Origin: Pirellulaceae bacterium | GTDB taxonomy: Bacteria; Planctomycetota; Planctomycetia; Pirellulales; Pirellulaceae | Length of the DNA stretch: 64,000 nt | Assembly: GCA_029243025.1 (NCBI GenBank) | Contig: JAQWSU010000033.1 | Coordinates: 186,001 to 250,000, forward strand | Reading direction: 5' to 3' | Part shown: in pieces, positions 44,901 to 53,801 of the stretch | Numbering within the stretch: position 1 is the stretch's first letter | Layout: every line of letters begins with the position of its first letter | Program-made: the position numbers and the translations under genes | The notes under the pieces: model-generated | Databases searched by the model: none | What the model was told of the DNA's origin: nothing | Seen by the model: the letters and a program-made list of their open reading frames with translations, nothing else

Positions 44901-45779
44901 ATGGCCGCTCACGAGGAAGATTATCAACGCGTCGTCTCGGGGGACACACCCACCCGGTTCATCGACGGAACGATGATCGAGATCATTCGAGACCACGATC
45001 TGGATCGTCGACCGGCCCACGTTCTATTTGACTTCGATGGCACACTCAGCTTAGTCCGCGAGGGCTGGCCCGAGGTCATGGTGCCGATGATGGTGGAGGC
45101 CCTACGCGAAACAGAGACAGACGAGTCCGATGAACAGCTCCAAACCATTGCCAACACGTTTGTGATGGAATTAAACGGCAAGCAAACTATTTATCAAATG
45201 ATTCGCCTCGTGTCGGAAATCGAAAAACGCGGCGGCCGCCCCCATGAACCAACTCACTACAAACGCAAATATCATGATCTCCTCATGCTGCGTATTGAAG
45301 CCAGACGCGAACAACTTCGCTCCGGTGAATTGAATCCGACCCATTTTCTTGTTCCAGGCACAATCAACCTCCTCAATCGATTACGGGACCTGGGAGCTCA
45401 TCTTTATTTGGCCAGCGGAACCGACGAGGAATATGTGAAAGAAGAAGTCGATTTACTTGGTCTCACTGAATATTTCGGTGAGCATGTCCATGGGGCAGTC
45501 GACGACTACAAATCATTCTCGAAGGCTCAGGTCATAGAGCGAATTTTAAGCAGCAATGCGATTGACGGCGAAGACCTTCTCGGTTTTGGCGACGGTTACG
45601 TAGAAATTCAAAACATTAAGTCGGTTGGCGGAACCGCCGTGGGCGTGGCCAGCGACGAGAGCGGTCGAAGTGGCAAACCGGATAGATGGAAACGCGATCG
45701 CCTGATCGGCGTCGGCGCAGACATTGTCGTTCCCGACTTCCAAGAATCCGACCCATTACTGTCCTACCTCCGATATTGA
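44901..45779 (+). CDS. HAD-superfamily phosphatase
   Basis: A 292-residue haloacid dehalogenase-type hydrolase. Motif I is FDFDGTLSL (nucleophile Asp near residue 44), preceded by about 38 N-terminal residues. A helical cap of about 100 residues follows, then motif II in LYLASGTDEEY near 170, Lys in YKSFSKAQVIE near 205 and motif IV as LGFGDGYVEIQ near 230. It would remove phosphate from a small metabolite; it resembles phosphoglycolate phosphatase and sugar phosphatases but the substrate is unknown. It starts a tight three-gene operon with an unknown DHS-like protein and a PfkB kinase; 17 bp separate it from the next gene. Confidence 0.88.
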   Translation: MAAHEEDYQRVVSGDTPTRFIDGTMIEIIRDHDLDRRPAHVLFDFDGTLSLVREGWPEVMVPMMVEALRETETDESDEQLQTIANTFVMELNGKQTIYQMIRLVSEIEKRGGRPHEPTHYKRKYHDLLMLRIEARREQLRSGELNPTHFLVPGTINLLNRLRDLGAHLYLASGTDEEYVKEEVDLLGLTEYFGEHVHGAVDDYKSFSKAQVIERILSSNAIDGEDLLGFGDGYVEIQNIKSVGGTAVGVASDESGRSGKPDRWKRDRLIGVGADIVVPDFQESDPLLSYLRY

Positions 45780-45796
45780 CTCGCAAATGAGCCCCC

Positions 45797-46912
45797 ATGA
45801 GCTATCAACAATTCGATCGCTTCGCGATCAAGATGGAGCCTCTGTCTTCTCGCCCCAACAAAAAATTTATCGAACAAGATCACATCGCTCCAACTGCAGA
45901 ACCCAGTCCTCTGACTGCGTTTCGCCAGGAGATGATCCACGAACTGGCCGAACGTATTCAATCGGCGAGAAAAAATGATCGGCCGGTGATGATCACCTTC
46001 GGTGCTCATGCGATCAAGAATGGATTGGGGCCCGTGCTACTTGGGCTCATCGAAAATAATTGGGTCACCCATTTAGCAACGAACGGTGCCGGCATCATTC
46101 ACGATTGGGAGTTTGCATTTCAAGGCAAGAGCTGTGAAGATGTCTGCCAGATGGTTGAGGAGGGTCGTTTTGGGAATTGGGAGGAAACGGGATTCAACAT
46201 CAATCTCGCACTCAACATCGGAGCCTATGAAGGACGTGGATACGGCGAATCCGTAGGCGCATTAATCGACAACGAGGCCTTCACGATTCCCGATCAAGAG
46301 GAACTCTGCCGCACCATTCAAGAACTCATCGTCGACCAGGCCGATCGAGCTGCGGCGGCCGCCGACCTGCTTCATGTCATTCGCCAATTTCAACTCCCTG
46401 CCGGCCAAAAGGTGGTCCCACACCCTTGGAAGCAATTCAGCATCCAAGCGGGCGCTTTCCGGCTGGGCGTTCCACTAACCGGTCACCCGATGATTGGGCA
46501 CGACATTATTTACAACCATCCGATGAACCACTGCGCTAGCTTAGCCCGAACTGCCGAACGTGACTTTCTCTGCTTTGCGGAATCTGTGAGCCGGCTTGAA
46601 GGCGGCGTCTATATCTCGATTGGCTCGGCCGTCATGAGTCCAATGGTTTTTGAAAAGTCACTTTCCATTTCTCAAAACCTTGCAATTCAAAAGCAAAAAC
46701 ACATCGATCACCATTTCATTTTCATTAACGACCTCGCAGAATCGACTTGGGATTGGTCTCAGGGAGAACCCCCCGAGGACAATCCAGCATACTATTTGCG
46801 ATACAACAAATCGTTTAGTCGAATGGGCGGGGAAATGCGTTACCTCCAAGCTGACAACCGCGATTTCTTGCTTTCGCTAACTCATCAACTGTCTCGGAGC
46901 ATTGACTCGTGA
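45797..46912 (+). CDS. Conserved protein of unknown role, possibly deoxyhypusine-synthase-like fold
   Basis: A 371-residue cytoplasmic protein. I do not know a named function. Clear conserved stretches are MITFGAHAIKNGLGPVL near residue 65, THLATNGAGIIHDWEFAF near 90, GNWEETGFNINLALN near 125, GYGESVGALI near 150, GVPLTGHPMIGHDII near 225 and GGVYISIGSAVMSPMVFEK near 270. The order (NGAG plus IHDWE, then GxG(D)E, then GGV with GSAVxxP) recalls the Rossmann-like deoxyhypusine synthase fold, but the catalytic lysine of DHS is not obvious. It is placed between a HAD phosphatase and a sugar kinase, whose GTG start overlaps its stop by 4 bp, so it probably acts on the same small molecule. Function is open. 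Confidence 0.75.
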   Translation: MSYQQFDRFAIKMEPLSSRPNKKFIEQDHIAPTAEPSPLTAFRQEMIHELAERIQSARKNDRPVMITFGAHAIKNGLGPVLLGLIENNWVTHLATNGAGIIHDWEFAFQGKSCEDVCQMVEEGRFGNWEETGFNINLALNIGAYEGRGYGESVGALIDNEAFTIPDQEELCRTIQELIVDQADRAAAAADLLHVIRQFQLPAGQKVVPHPWKQFSIQAGAFRLGVPLTGHPMIGHDIIYNHPMNHCASLARTAERDFLCFAESVSRLEGGVYISIGSAVMSPMVFEKSLSISQNLAIQKQKHIDHHFIFINDLAESTWDWSQGEPPEDNPAYYLRYNKSFSRMGGEMRYLQADNRDFLLSLTHQLSRSIDS

Positions 46913-47964
46913 AATCCGTGCAGCTATCCCCCACTCGACTTCAAGAGCTGATCGAACATTTCCCGCAAAGTCGCATTGCCGTCTTGGGGGACTTCTTTCT
47001 GGATAAGTATCTGGATGTTTCTCCTCAACTCGAGGAGCTTAGTGTTGAAACGGGGAAGCCCGCATACCAAGTCATCAACGTCCGTTGCAGTCCGGGTGCA
47101 GCCGGCACCGTGGTATGTAATCTCACCACTCTTAACGCAGGCCAAATTCACGCAATTGGCTTTCGCGGAGACGACGGCGAAGGCTACGATCTTGCGAAAG
47201 AGCTGAATCATCTCAATTGCCGCACCGAGCATTTACACGTCGTCTCGGAAGCCCACACGCCAACCTATTTGAAACCGAGAGACGAAAACGCCACCACGCT
47301 CGCCGGCGAACACTCCCGTTATGACACCAAAAATCGGCAGGCCACTGCTGCCCGAGTGGAAGATTCTGTGCTCCAGTCCTTGGACGACTTGCTACCCCAT
47401 CTTGATGCGGTGATTGTGCTGGATCAAGTCGAGCAAGCCAACTGCGGAATTATCACTGAAAAAGTCAGACAGGAACTGTCAAAGAAGGCCCAACAATGGC
47501 CAAACGTCATCTTCTGGGCCGATAGTCGCCGCCGAATTCGCGATTTTCCTCACTTGACCATCAAGCCCAATGAATTTGAAACCATCGGACTTGATAACCC
47601 GCTGCCCGAGGACGAGGTGTCGCTTGGTGCTCTCCGGAAAGCATCCCAACAATTGCGTCAGGAGAATCAAGCACCCGTCGTTATAACTCGAGGCAAACAC
47701 GGTATGTGGGTCAGTGATCCCGAATGGACGAACGTGCCGGCGGTGGCGGTCGAAGGACAACTTGATCCTACTGGCGCAGGTGACAGTGCGACGGCTGGTA
47801 CGGTCCTAGCTCTCTGCGCCGGTGCTACCTTGCCCGAAGCGGCCATTGTCGGCAATCTCGTGGCATCAATCACCATTCAACAAATCTCGACTACCGGAGT
47901 AGCACACCCCGATCAACTACCGCCCCGCCTGTCACTCTGGCATCAACAGCAACAAGGCCAATAG
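46909..47964 (+). CDS. PfkB-family carbohydrate kinase (HldE/RfaE-like)
   Basis: A 351-residue ribokinase-family enzyme starting at GTG 46909 with a GTGA overlap. The beginning (FPQSRIAVLGDFFLDKYLDV) resembles the kinase domain of HldE/RfaE, which phosphorylates heptose 7-phosphate. GAAGTVVCNL near residue 65 is the sugar-binding Gly-rich motif, the adenine-site region is near VVITRGKHGMWV (about 265), and DPTGAGDSATAG near 285 is the anion hole with catalytic Asp. The nucleotidyltransferase half of HldE is missing. Substrate is not proved: a heptose or related sugar phosphate is a reasonable guess given the HAD phosphatase in the operon. Confidence 0.85.
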   Translation: MKSVQLSPTRLQELIEHFPQSRIAVLGDFFLDKYLDVSPQLEELSVETGKPAYQVINVRCSPGAAGTVVCNLTTLNAGQIHAIGFRGDDGEGYDLAKELNHLNCRTEHLHVVSEAHTPTYLKPRDENATTLAGEHSRYDTKNRQATAARVEDSVLQSLDDLLPHLDAVIVLDQVEQANCGIITEKVRQELSKKAQQWPNVIFWADSRRRIRDFPHLTIKPNEFETIGLDNPLPEDEVSLGALRKASQQLRQENQAPVVITRGKHGMWVSDPEWTNVPAVAVEGQLDPTGAGDSATAGTVLALCAGATLPEAAIVGNLVASITIQQISTTGVAHPDQLPPRLSLWHQQQQGQ

Positions 47965-48010
47965 CCTGGATTCATTGCTTGCCAATAAATCATTTGATCC
48001 GACCTAATAC

Positions 48011-48039
48011 GGGACATATCTCGAAAACGCGTTTATATT
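48011..48039 (+). promoter_or_regulatory. Possible sigma70-type promoter of the serine hydrolase gene
   Basis: GGGACA (48011-48016) and TATATT (48034-48039) are separated by exactly 17 bp and lie about 53 bp before ATG 48092. The -10 box is good, the -35 moderate. Confidence 0.35.
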
Positions 48040-48091
48040 GACCTGAGACCTGTTCTTGCCATCGAAGACCTCCAGAGCATCGATAACTCCC

Positions 48092-49342
48092 ATGACCGTT
48101 GCTGTCCGATGTTTAGCGTTCCTCCTGATTACTTGCTCACTTCTCCAGAGCGAGGAGCCTGCAAAAGTTTTCGACGTCATTTCACCCGAAACCGTCGATC
48201 TGGATAAGAACCGCCTGTCGGAAATAGGCGACTATCTGCACGCCGAGGTCAATGCGGGACGAATCGCTGGCTGCCTGGCGCTCGTCGCTCGGGGGGACCA
48301 GGTTGCTTTCCTGGGCACTTGGGGAGACCGCAATCGCGAAAAATCACTGAAGATGACTCCCGACACGATTTTCCGTATTTATTCGATGTCCAAGCCGATC
48401 ACAAGTGTCGCGGCCATGCAACTCATCGAAGCAGGAAAGATGAAGCTCGACGATCCGGTTTCGAAATACCTGCTGTCTTTCCAGAAATTAAAAGTTCATT
48501 CCAAAGCAGACGGTCAGCTCCAAGAGATTCCCCTGGATCAGCCCATGACGATCCGTGATTTGCTGCGGCATACTTCGGGATTGACCTACGGATTTTTTGG
48601 AAACACCGAGGTGGACAAGGCTTACCGCAAGGCCGGCCTGCTGATCACCGAAGGAACGATTACCGAGTCGGTCGAGAAACTTAGCTCAATACCTCTGTTG
48701 TACCAACCGGGTAAACGATGGCACTACAGCGTTTCGACCGACGTCTTGGGACGGTTGATCGAAGTGGTGTCCGGTCAGCGATTTGACCAATATCTCCAGG
48801 AGCACATCTTCGATCCGCTCGAAATGCGTGACACAGCTTTCATGGTGCCAAGGGAGAAACGGGAGCGATTCGCAATCCTCTACCAACCAGATGCCCAAAA
48901 CGGACTCAAGCCTGCTTCCTTCATCCAATCCTATCGATTTCTAAATCCCCACAACCAGTTCTTCTCTGGCGGGGGCGGATTATGTTCGACAACGCATGAC
49001 TACTTACGTTTTTGCCAAGCCTTACTCAACGGTGGCGAATTGGATGGAAAGCGGATTCTAACCACCGAATCATTGGCTCAAATGACAAAAAACCAACTTT
49101 CTGGCAACGGCTTCCAATTCGGGCTTGGCTTCGCCATCGGCCCGGAGGGTGAATTCAGTTGGGGCGGCGCAGCAGGTACTCGGTTTTGGATAAACCCCCG
49201 ACGCAAGCTCATCGTGATCTATATGATCCAGATCAACCCGTACACCGTCATCGATTACGGCAATCGCGTCAAACAACTGGTCTATGCCGCCGATCGCTCA
49301 GGCACGGCGAGCGTCGAGGCCGCTACAGCACCGATGCCTTAG
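48092..49342 (+). CDS. Secreted serine beta-lactamase-family hydrolase
   Basis: A 416-residue protein. ATG 48092 (MTVAVRCLAFLLITCS) gives a clean signal peptide; an upstream TTG at 48056 would spoil it. It belongs to the class C beta-lactamase / esterase group: Ser-Met-Ser-Lys (about 98-101) is the catalytic SxxK, YSVS near 219 is the Tyr motif, and HTSGL near 165 and GGGGLCSTTHDYLRF near 300 are family landmarks. It is more likely an esterase or peptidase acting on cell-wall or extracellular substrates than a resistance enzyme. It converges on the PhoPQ-type gene, 18 bp away. Confidence 0.9.
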   Translation: MTVAVRCLAFLLITCSLLQSEEPAKVFDVISPETVDLDKNRLSEIGDYLHAEVNAGRIAGCLALVARGDQVAFLGTWGDRNREKSLKMTPDTIFRIYSMSKPITSVAAMQLIEAGKMKLDDPVSKYLLSFQKLKVHSKADGQLQEIPLDQPMTIRDLLRHTSGLTYGFFGNTEVDKAYRKAGLLITEGTITESVEKLSSIPLLYQPGKRWHYSVSTDVLGRLIEVVSGQRFDQYLQEHIFDPLEMRDTAFMVPREKRERFAILYQPDAQNGLKPASFIQSYRFLNPHNQFFSGGGGLCSTTHDYLRFCQALLNGGELDGKRILTTESLAQMTKNQLSGNGFQFGLGFAIGPEGEFSWGGAAGTRFWINPRRKLIVIYMIQINPYTVIDYGNRVKQLVYAADRSGTASVEAATAPMP

Positions 49343-49360
49343 CCCGAGAGGCATTCCCAA

Positions 49361-50821
49361 TCAGTCACGCAGCGTCGGCGCGATCTTGTCGGCGAACGGC
49401 AACGTCTTCGGTACAACCCGCACCGGCGTCGTTAAACGCATGAGCGTTGGAGCACCCACATTGTATTCCAGTTGCACCAGAAAAGCGGTCCAGCCCTCCT
49501 TGGGAGTCTCAACCGTGGCTTCATAACTGCCGTCAGCAAGCGGCTTGAGTTCCTGACTACGATAGCCTCTTCCAATCGTGTCGACTCGAAAATCTCGCGA
49601 TTTTGGATTGTGGGCTTGCCAAAGCAGCACGCGTTTGGGTTTGGTTGTGGGATTCACCCGAATCGTATTGTCATCCGGAAAAGACCAAGAAAAATCTGGT
49701 CGTGGTCGATCATTAATAATCGAATCATGGAAGGCAACAAGCGTATCGACCGCATTGGTCCCACCCAGCGAGTGCTCACCGTTGGGGACGTAACACAAAT
49801 GTTTTTCTTCTGGCAATTCATCAAAATAGAATTGCGATGAGTCCGGCAAGAAGAATTGATCACCAGTCGCGTTAATTAAACACTTAGGCATGGTAAAACG
49901 ATCCCGATAGGCATAGGGATCAACTAATTGAAGCAGCTCCGCGTAACGGGGTTCACTGCGCCGATGGGTAATCTTGTGTTTCACATAATCACCGATCGCG
50001 GGCGCCCAAAACCCATAGGCTGAGTAGTGGTGTTTCATCGAAACGTTTGCGTTGAGGACATCAATCACGATCGGTGCGATCGCGACAACTCGCTTGTCCA
50101 CGGCTGCCGTCATCCAGGTCGTCCATCCCCGCTTTGATCCGCCAGCAACAACAAACTTGTCGATTGCTGGAACCGAGTCCTCTTGATCCGCAAGCGCCTC
50201 AATGGTGTCCATCGCTCGCACCACCGACTTCACCATGGGCAACCGGGCCGGCCACCGCTCGTCACCCGTTTTCAAGTACTGATCCCAGGTGTATCCGATC
50301 AAGTCGTCCTCCCCACGAGGCACTCCATCATTGTGAAAAATGAGCGGTTGATTGGGTACCATTCCCAGTTCGGCAGCCACGGAGTTGGTTGCCAACGCAA
50401 TTTGTTTGATTTGCCCCGGAGCAGTTTTTGGCGGATTGCCTCCATTGCTCCCCCCCCCAATAAAAACCAAAGCCGTATCGGAGGTTGCTGCCTTCGGTAC
50501 CACCACAGAAAGCCAGTGCTGCCACACATTACGGTTGACCTCGTCCGGGCGCAGCCAGGTCTGAGACGTTAAATCGATCACGTAGGTCGTTTCAGCCGGT
50601 CCTTCGACCTTACTCACAATCTTCCATTCATAGCTATCGTCTTTCGCAGCAATGTATCGATCGAGCGCGGTCTCACCTTCATTAAGCCGGGTAGGCGTGA
50701 TTGACTCAGTAAAGGGCGCCTTCTCGACTGCCGGTTCGTCAGCAACGACACATTCGGTGGCATTTAACAAACAAAACGATGTGAGTAAAAACGCGGTCGA
50801 GAAGATGAGTCTTATTTGCAT
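49361..50821 (-). CDS. PhoPQ-activated pathogenicity-related family protein
   Basis: A 486-residue secreted protein with signal peptide (LIFSTAFLLTSFCLLNATECVVA region, cleaved near residue 28). It matches the PhoPQ_related alpha/beta-hydrolase family: DRYIAAKDDSYEWKI near residue 54, YVIDLTSQTWL near 80, GGGSNGGNPP near 122, VVAGGSKRGWTTW near 225 with the nucleophile Ser, PKCLINATGDQFFLPDSSQF in parts (INATGDQFF, near 310) and VPNGEHSLGGT near 350. Despite its name, the family is widespread in free-living planctomycetes; the likely role is an extracytoplasmic hydrolase with unknown substrate. The name does not imply virulence here. Confidence 0.92.
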   Translation of the reverse strand: MQIRLIFSTAFLLTSFCLLNATECVVADEPAVEKAPFTESITPTRLNEGETALDRYIAAKDDSYEWKIVSKVEGPAETTYVIDLTSQTWLRPDEVNRNVWQHWLSVVVPKAATSDTALVFIGGGSNGGNPPKTAPGQIKQIALATNSVAAELGMVPNQPLIFHNDGVPRGEDDLIGYTWDQYLKTGDERWPARLPMVKSVVRAMDTIEALADQEDSVPAIDKFVVAGGSKRGWTTWMTAAVDKRVVAIAPIVIDVLNANVSMKHHYSAYGFWAPAIGDYVKHKITHRRSEPRYAELLQLVDPYAYRDRFTMPKCLINATGDQFFLPDSSQFYFDELPEEKHLCYVPNGEHSLGGTNAVDTLVAFHDSIINDRPRPDFSWSFPDDNTIRVNPTTKPKRVLLWQAHNPKSRDFRVDTIGRGYRSQELKPLADGSYEATVETPKEGWTAFLVQLEYNVGAPTLMRLTTPVRVVPKTLPFADKIAPTLRD

Positions 50822-50922
50822 CGATTCTGGGCTCGGCTTCTAAGAGTGAAATTTAACTATTGCCCGTTGCAGACAGGCACCCAAATGAACGATCGATTGG
50901 GAGCGATCGTTACACATTGCGA

Positions 50923-51650
50923 CTAGTCAACGGTTTTTTTCCGCTTTCCAACAACCGGCAATTCACCAGCCTTTCCAGCGATTTCAAAACGTAGCTTACC
51001 AGATATGTGATCGCCGTACGGACGACCTTCAAAATCGATCTTCATCGGAGAAGCCCGGTAGACGGCCCCTACTGCGAACCGCGACAGATTTTGGGAATGA
51101 ACTCTTAGCCAGTCAACACCACTAATCGAGCCATCCTCAGCGATGTAGATGAGCTTAAAACCTGTCTTCTCCTTGTAGATTAACAATTTGCAGCCAGGGA
51201 ACTTCCGTCCACGTCAGCTTGCGACGTCCAATCACCCACCCCGTCGCTCAAGCTGACTTTACGTTTTGCTTTCCAAGGATGATCCCGTGTTTCGCCGGCA
51301 AACGTGGCTGCCACACCGCCAATGATTTCATCACCCTTCACACGACCGGAAAAACGAAGACTCAGAGGCGATCCCTGGAAATCGAGTCGAGGGCAACGGT
51401 CAGTTTGTTGCCTCCAAGGGTGCCGTCCTAAATACGTACAGCCCGCTCTGGATCGAGGAACTTGCCATCGGATTTCCCCGCTTGGCCGACTTGCAAGCGG
51501 AGTTCATCCTGGCGATTGCTATTTCGTACTTGCCCACGGACAAGTACCCGACGGATCGACCTTCTCGTCCGCAACCCCAGCGGTTGCCAGAGCCACAAGG
51601 AGAATCGCAAGACTCCAGAGACAATCACGAAGAGCAAACTTAGATCGTTT
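50923..51650 (-). pseudogene. Decayed small secreted protein, two copies of the domain found at the end of the next gene
   Basis: On the minus strand the pieces run in order but in several frames: a signal peptide (DCLWSLAILLVALATAGVA) leading to DEKVDPSGTCPW and a stop; then GQVRNSNRQDELRLQVGQAG and DGKFLDPERAVRI with a stop; then DGTLGGNKLTVALD; then FSGRVKGDEIIGGVAATFAG and HPWKAKRKVSLSDGVGDW; then KFPGCKLLIYKEKTGFKLIY to FEGRPYGDHISGKLRFEIAG and GELPVVGKRKK. At least four frame breaks and an in-frame stop rule out function. VDPSGTW and FxGRVxxDxIxG also occur in the C-terminal domain of the intact gene 17 bp upstream (51668-53749), so the two are related. The original protein was secreted, about 230 residues, with two such domains. 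No start codon remains clear. Confidence 0.85.
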
Positions 51651-51667
51651 GAAACGGATTGTTTTCC

Positions 51668-53749
51668 CTAGGGCACCCGCGTTGCTTCCCAAGGTATCTT
51701 CCCCTCTCGGCCAATCGCTTCGATGGTATAAGTGATATCGCCTTCGATCTTGTCTTTACTGACTCGGCCTTGAAACTCAAGCGAAATACCACCGAATTGG
51801 TTCACACCCACCTGAAAACAGACTTGATCCCCATCGACCACTGCAGCTTCAATTTGCATTTTCTGCTGTCGCGATTCGAGCACTCCGGATAACACGTTCT
51901 CTTTCAGTTCAAGCGTGAGTGACTCTTTACTTTTCCGCCGCCCCATAGAGCGTACCCATTCCCAGGTACCAGAGGGGTCAACCTTAACATTTTTACTTTT
52001 CAACAATGGGTTACGCGCCACGGTATCCACCGGAACCGTATCGAAGAAACCAATCATCATTTCTTCCCAGCTTTGATCACCCCACCGGACCGTTTTGGTC
52101 GGATCGGGATTGACCGGATTGTCTTCTGAGTTGTCGTATGTCGCGGTACACAGGATCGTCGTTCCCCTTGGGAGCAACTTTGGCTCGGCGAGCAGATATT
52201 TCAATTGCCAATTAAAATCGTAATTGGGAACGTCGAGCAGCACCTCTCGCTCTCCATTCGGATAAGTGGCCTCATAGCGAAACGACTTCCCCCGCAAATG
52301 CAAATGGGGGGTCATGCTCAACAGAATTTCATCCCTTCGCAGACGAGTTTTCGCCTTGACCACCACATTTGGATCATGCGGTTTAATCGCAAAGTCGGCT
52401 TTGATTGCGAGACGACCATTGAGTGTTTTCTCGACCGTTTCCTTATCGACAAAACAGACTCCCGCGTAGCTTCGATCGAATTCCCGATGGCCATTCGGAG
52501 TGTAGTGCATCTGGAACAGGAGGCGACTCCCCGCAGGAACGTGAATCGCAGTCCCCGGTTCGAGCAAAACCGGTAGACTCCCCGGAGCATACCCGACCAA
52601 AACCGATCTCAAGTCAGCCCCGCGGCGATTTCCGCCTGGCAAGACAAAGATCAAGATATGATGTACGACCGAGGTATTATCGGGACGGGCTTCCGCTGCC
52701 GAGATGTACTTATCCTCGTCCCACCCTGGATCAACCACAAAATGCTGGTAATCGACGGTCCCTTGCGATGGCACTTCGAATGGTGTTTCTTGCATGTAAA
52801 AGACTTGGTCCGGCTGTGGAATTCGCCAGCCTTTGACAAACCTGGTGGGTTCTGGCAAGTCCACCGGATCACCCTCAGGCATACCATTCGCCACCCATTC
52901 GCTGATCAATTGCCGTTCTTCGTCGCTGAGTCGTGCATCATTCTTGAAAGACCCATGTTTTGGATTCGCAAACCAAGGTGGCATCCGTTTTTCTTCGATC
53001 ACTTCAAGAATCGTATCCTCCCACCCAATCACGTCTTCGTAGCTCGTCAAGGCAAAGGGAGCGATTTCGCCATCACGGTGACATTCCACACAACGGCGAT
53101 TGAAAATGCGTGAAATCTGGTTTGCATAAGTGATATCGCCCTTGGGTTCAACTTGACTGACTCGTCCAATATGGCAGCCAACAACCTTCGTTTCGGGCAC
53201 TGTTACATCCTTTCCCGCCAACAGCTCTTCCACGGCAATTGCAACGTCCAGCCGTTCTGCTTTATCACGCAGATAGCCAACACCATATTGGTCATCGATG
53301 CGACCATGATAGCGCACCTTGCGATCCGCATCGAGGATGAATACCTCTGGCGTTCGCTCGGCGTCTAACGCGTCCGCAACACGATTACCAAGATCTTTCA
53401 CCATTGGAAAACTAATGCCGTATCGATCGACAAACGCTGTCATTTCTGTAGCGCTATCTTGCGTGTTCGAATTGACACCGATGAACTCAACGCCTCGGTC
53501 TGCAAATCGATCTCGCATCTCAGCCAGCCGTGGACCGTAGAGCTTGACCAAAGGGCATTCGGTACCGAGAAAGGTAATGACGATTATTTTTTTGTCCGCA
53601 AAATCGTGGAGGGAATATTCGCGCCCTCGATGGCTCTTCAGGGTGAAATCCTCAACTTTCTTACCAATGTGCGACGCCGCCACCGCGGGCGCCGAAGAAA
53701 CGAGCAACGTAAAAAGCACCAAAAGTTGGTGAATTGTTTTTTTTCCCAT
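51668..53749 (-). CDS. Secreted fusion: redoxin, cytochrome c-like, and copper type II monooxygenase-like domains
   Basis: A 693-residue exported protein (signal peptide to about residue 24). Residues 27-190 are an AhpC/TSA-type redoxin with one Cys (GTECPLVKLY, Cys65) and no resolving Cys in the usual CxxC. Residues 205-300 are a c-type cytochrome-like region with CVECH (220-224) and a possible Met ligand in KRMPPW. Residues 320-580 match copper type II ascorbate-dependent monooxygenase domains: HHILIFVLPGG (363-364), QMHYTPNG (413-416), PHLHLRG (481-487) with candidate copper His and a Met near 575. The last 105 residues (from VDPSGTWEW, 590) are a small beta domain that the decayed neighbour also has. 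The combination is typical of planctomycetes and verrucomicrobia; substrate unknown. Confidence 0.88.
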   Translation of the reverse strand: MGKKTIHQLLVLFTLLVSSAPAVAASHIGKKVEDFTLKSHRGREYSLHDFADKKIIVITFLGTECPLVKLYGPRLAEMRDRFADRGVEFIGVNSNTQDSATEMTAFVDRYGISFPMVKDLGNRVADALDAERTPEVFILDADRKVRYHGRIDDQYGVGYLRDKAERLDVAIAVEELLAGKDVTVPETKVVGCHIGRVSQVEPKGDITYANQISRIFNRRCVECHRDGEIAPFALTSYEDVIGWEDTILEVIEEKRMPPWFANPKHGSFKNDARLSDEERQLISEWVANGMPEGDPVDLPEPTRFVKGWRIPQPDQVFYMQETPFEVPSQGTVDYQHFVVDPGWDEDKYISAAEARPDNTSVVHHILIFVLPGGNRRGADLRSVLVGYAPGSLPVLLEPGTAIHVPAGSRLLFQMHYTPNGHREFDRSYAGVCFVDKETVEKTLNGRLAIKADFAIKPHDPNVVVKAKTRLRRDEILLSMTPHLHLRGKSFRYEATYPNGEREVLLDVPNYDFNWQLKYLLAEPKLLPRGTTILCTATYDNSEDNPVNPDPTKTVRWGDQSWEEMMIGFFDTVPVDTVARNPLLKSKNVKVDPSGTWEWVRSMGRRKSKESLTLELKENVLSGVLESRQQKMQIEAAVVDGDQVCFQVGVNQFGGISLEFQGRVSKDKIEGDITYTIEAIGREGKIPWEATRVP

Positions 53750-53782
53750 CTCGCTCTAGCTCCCGTGGGTTTGTGCAAGACT

Positions 53783-53801
53783 TTTCCATGACACATGGAA
53801 A
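53783..53801. promoter_or_regulatory. 19-bp perfect inverted repeat upstream of the redoxin/monooxygenase gene
   Basis: Arms tttccatg (53783-53790) and catggaaa (53794-53801) flank a 3-bp centre. It lies 34-52 bp before the start codon of the minus-strand gene, in an AT-rich stretch, where a repressor or activator could act on the promoter. It could also be a small hairpin in the mRNA leader. Confidence 0.45.
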
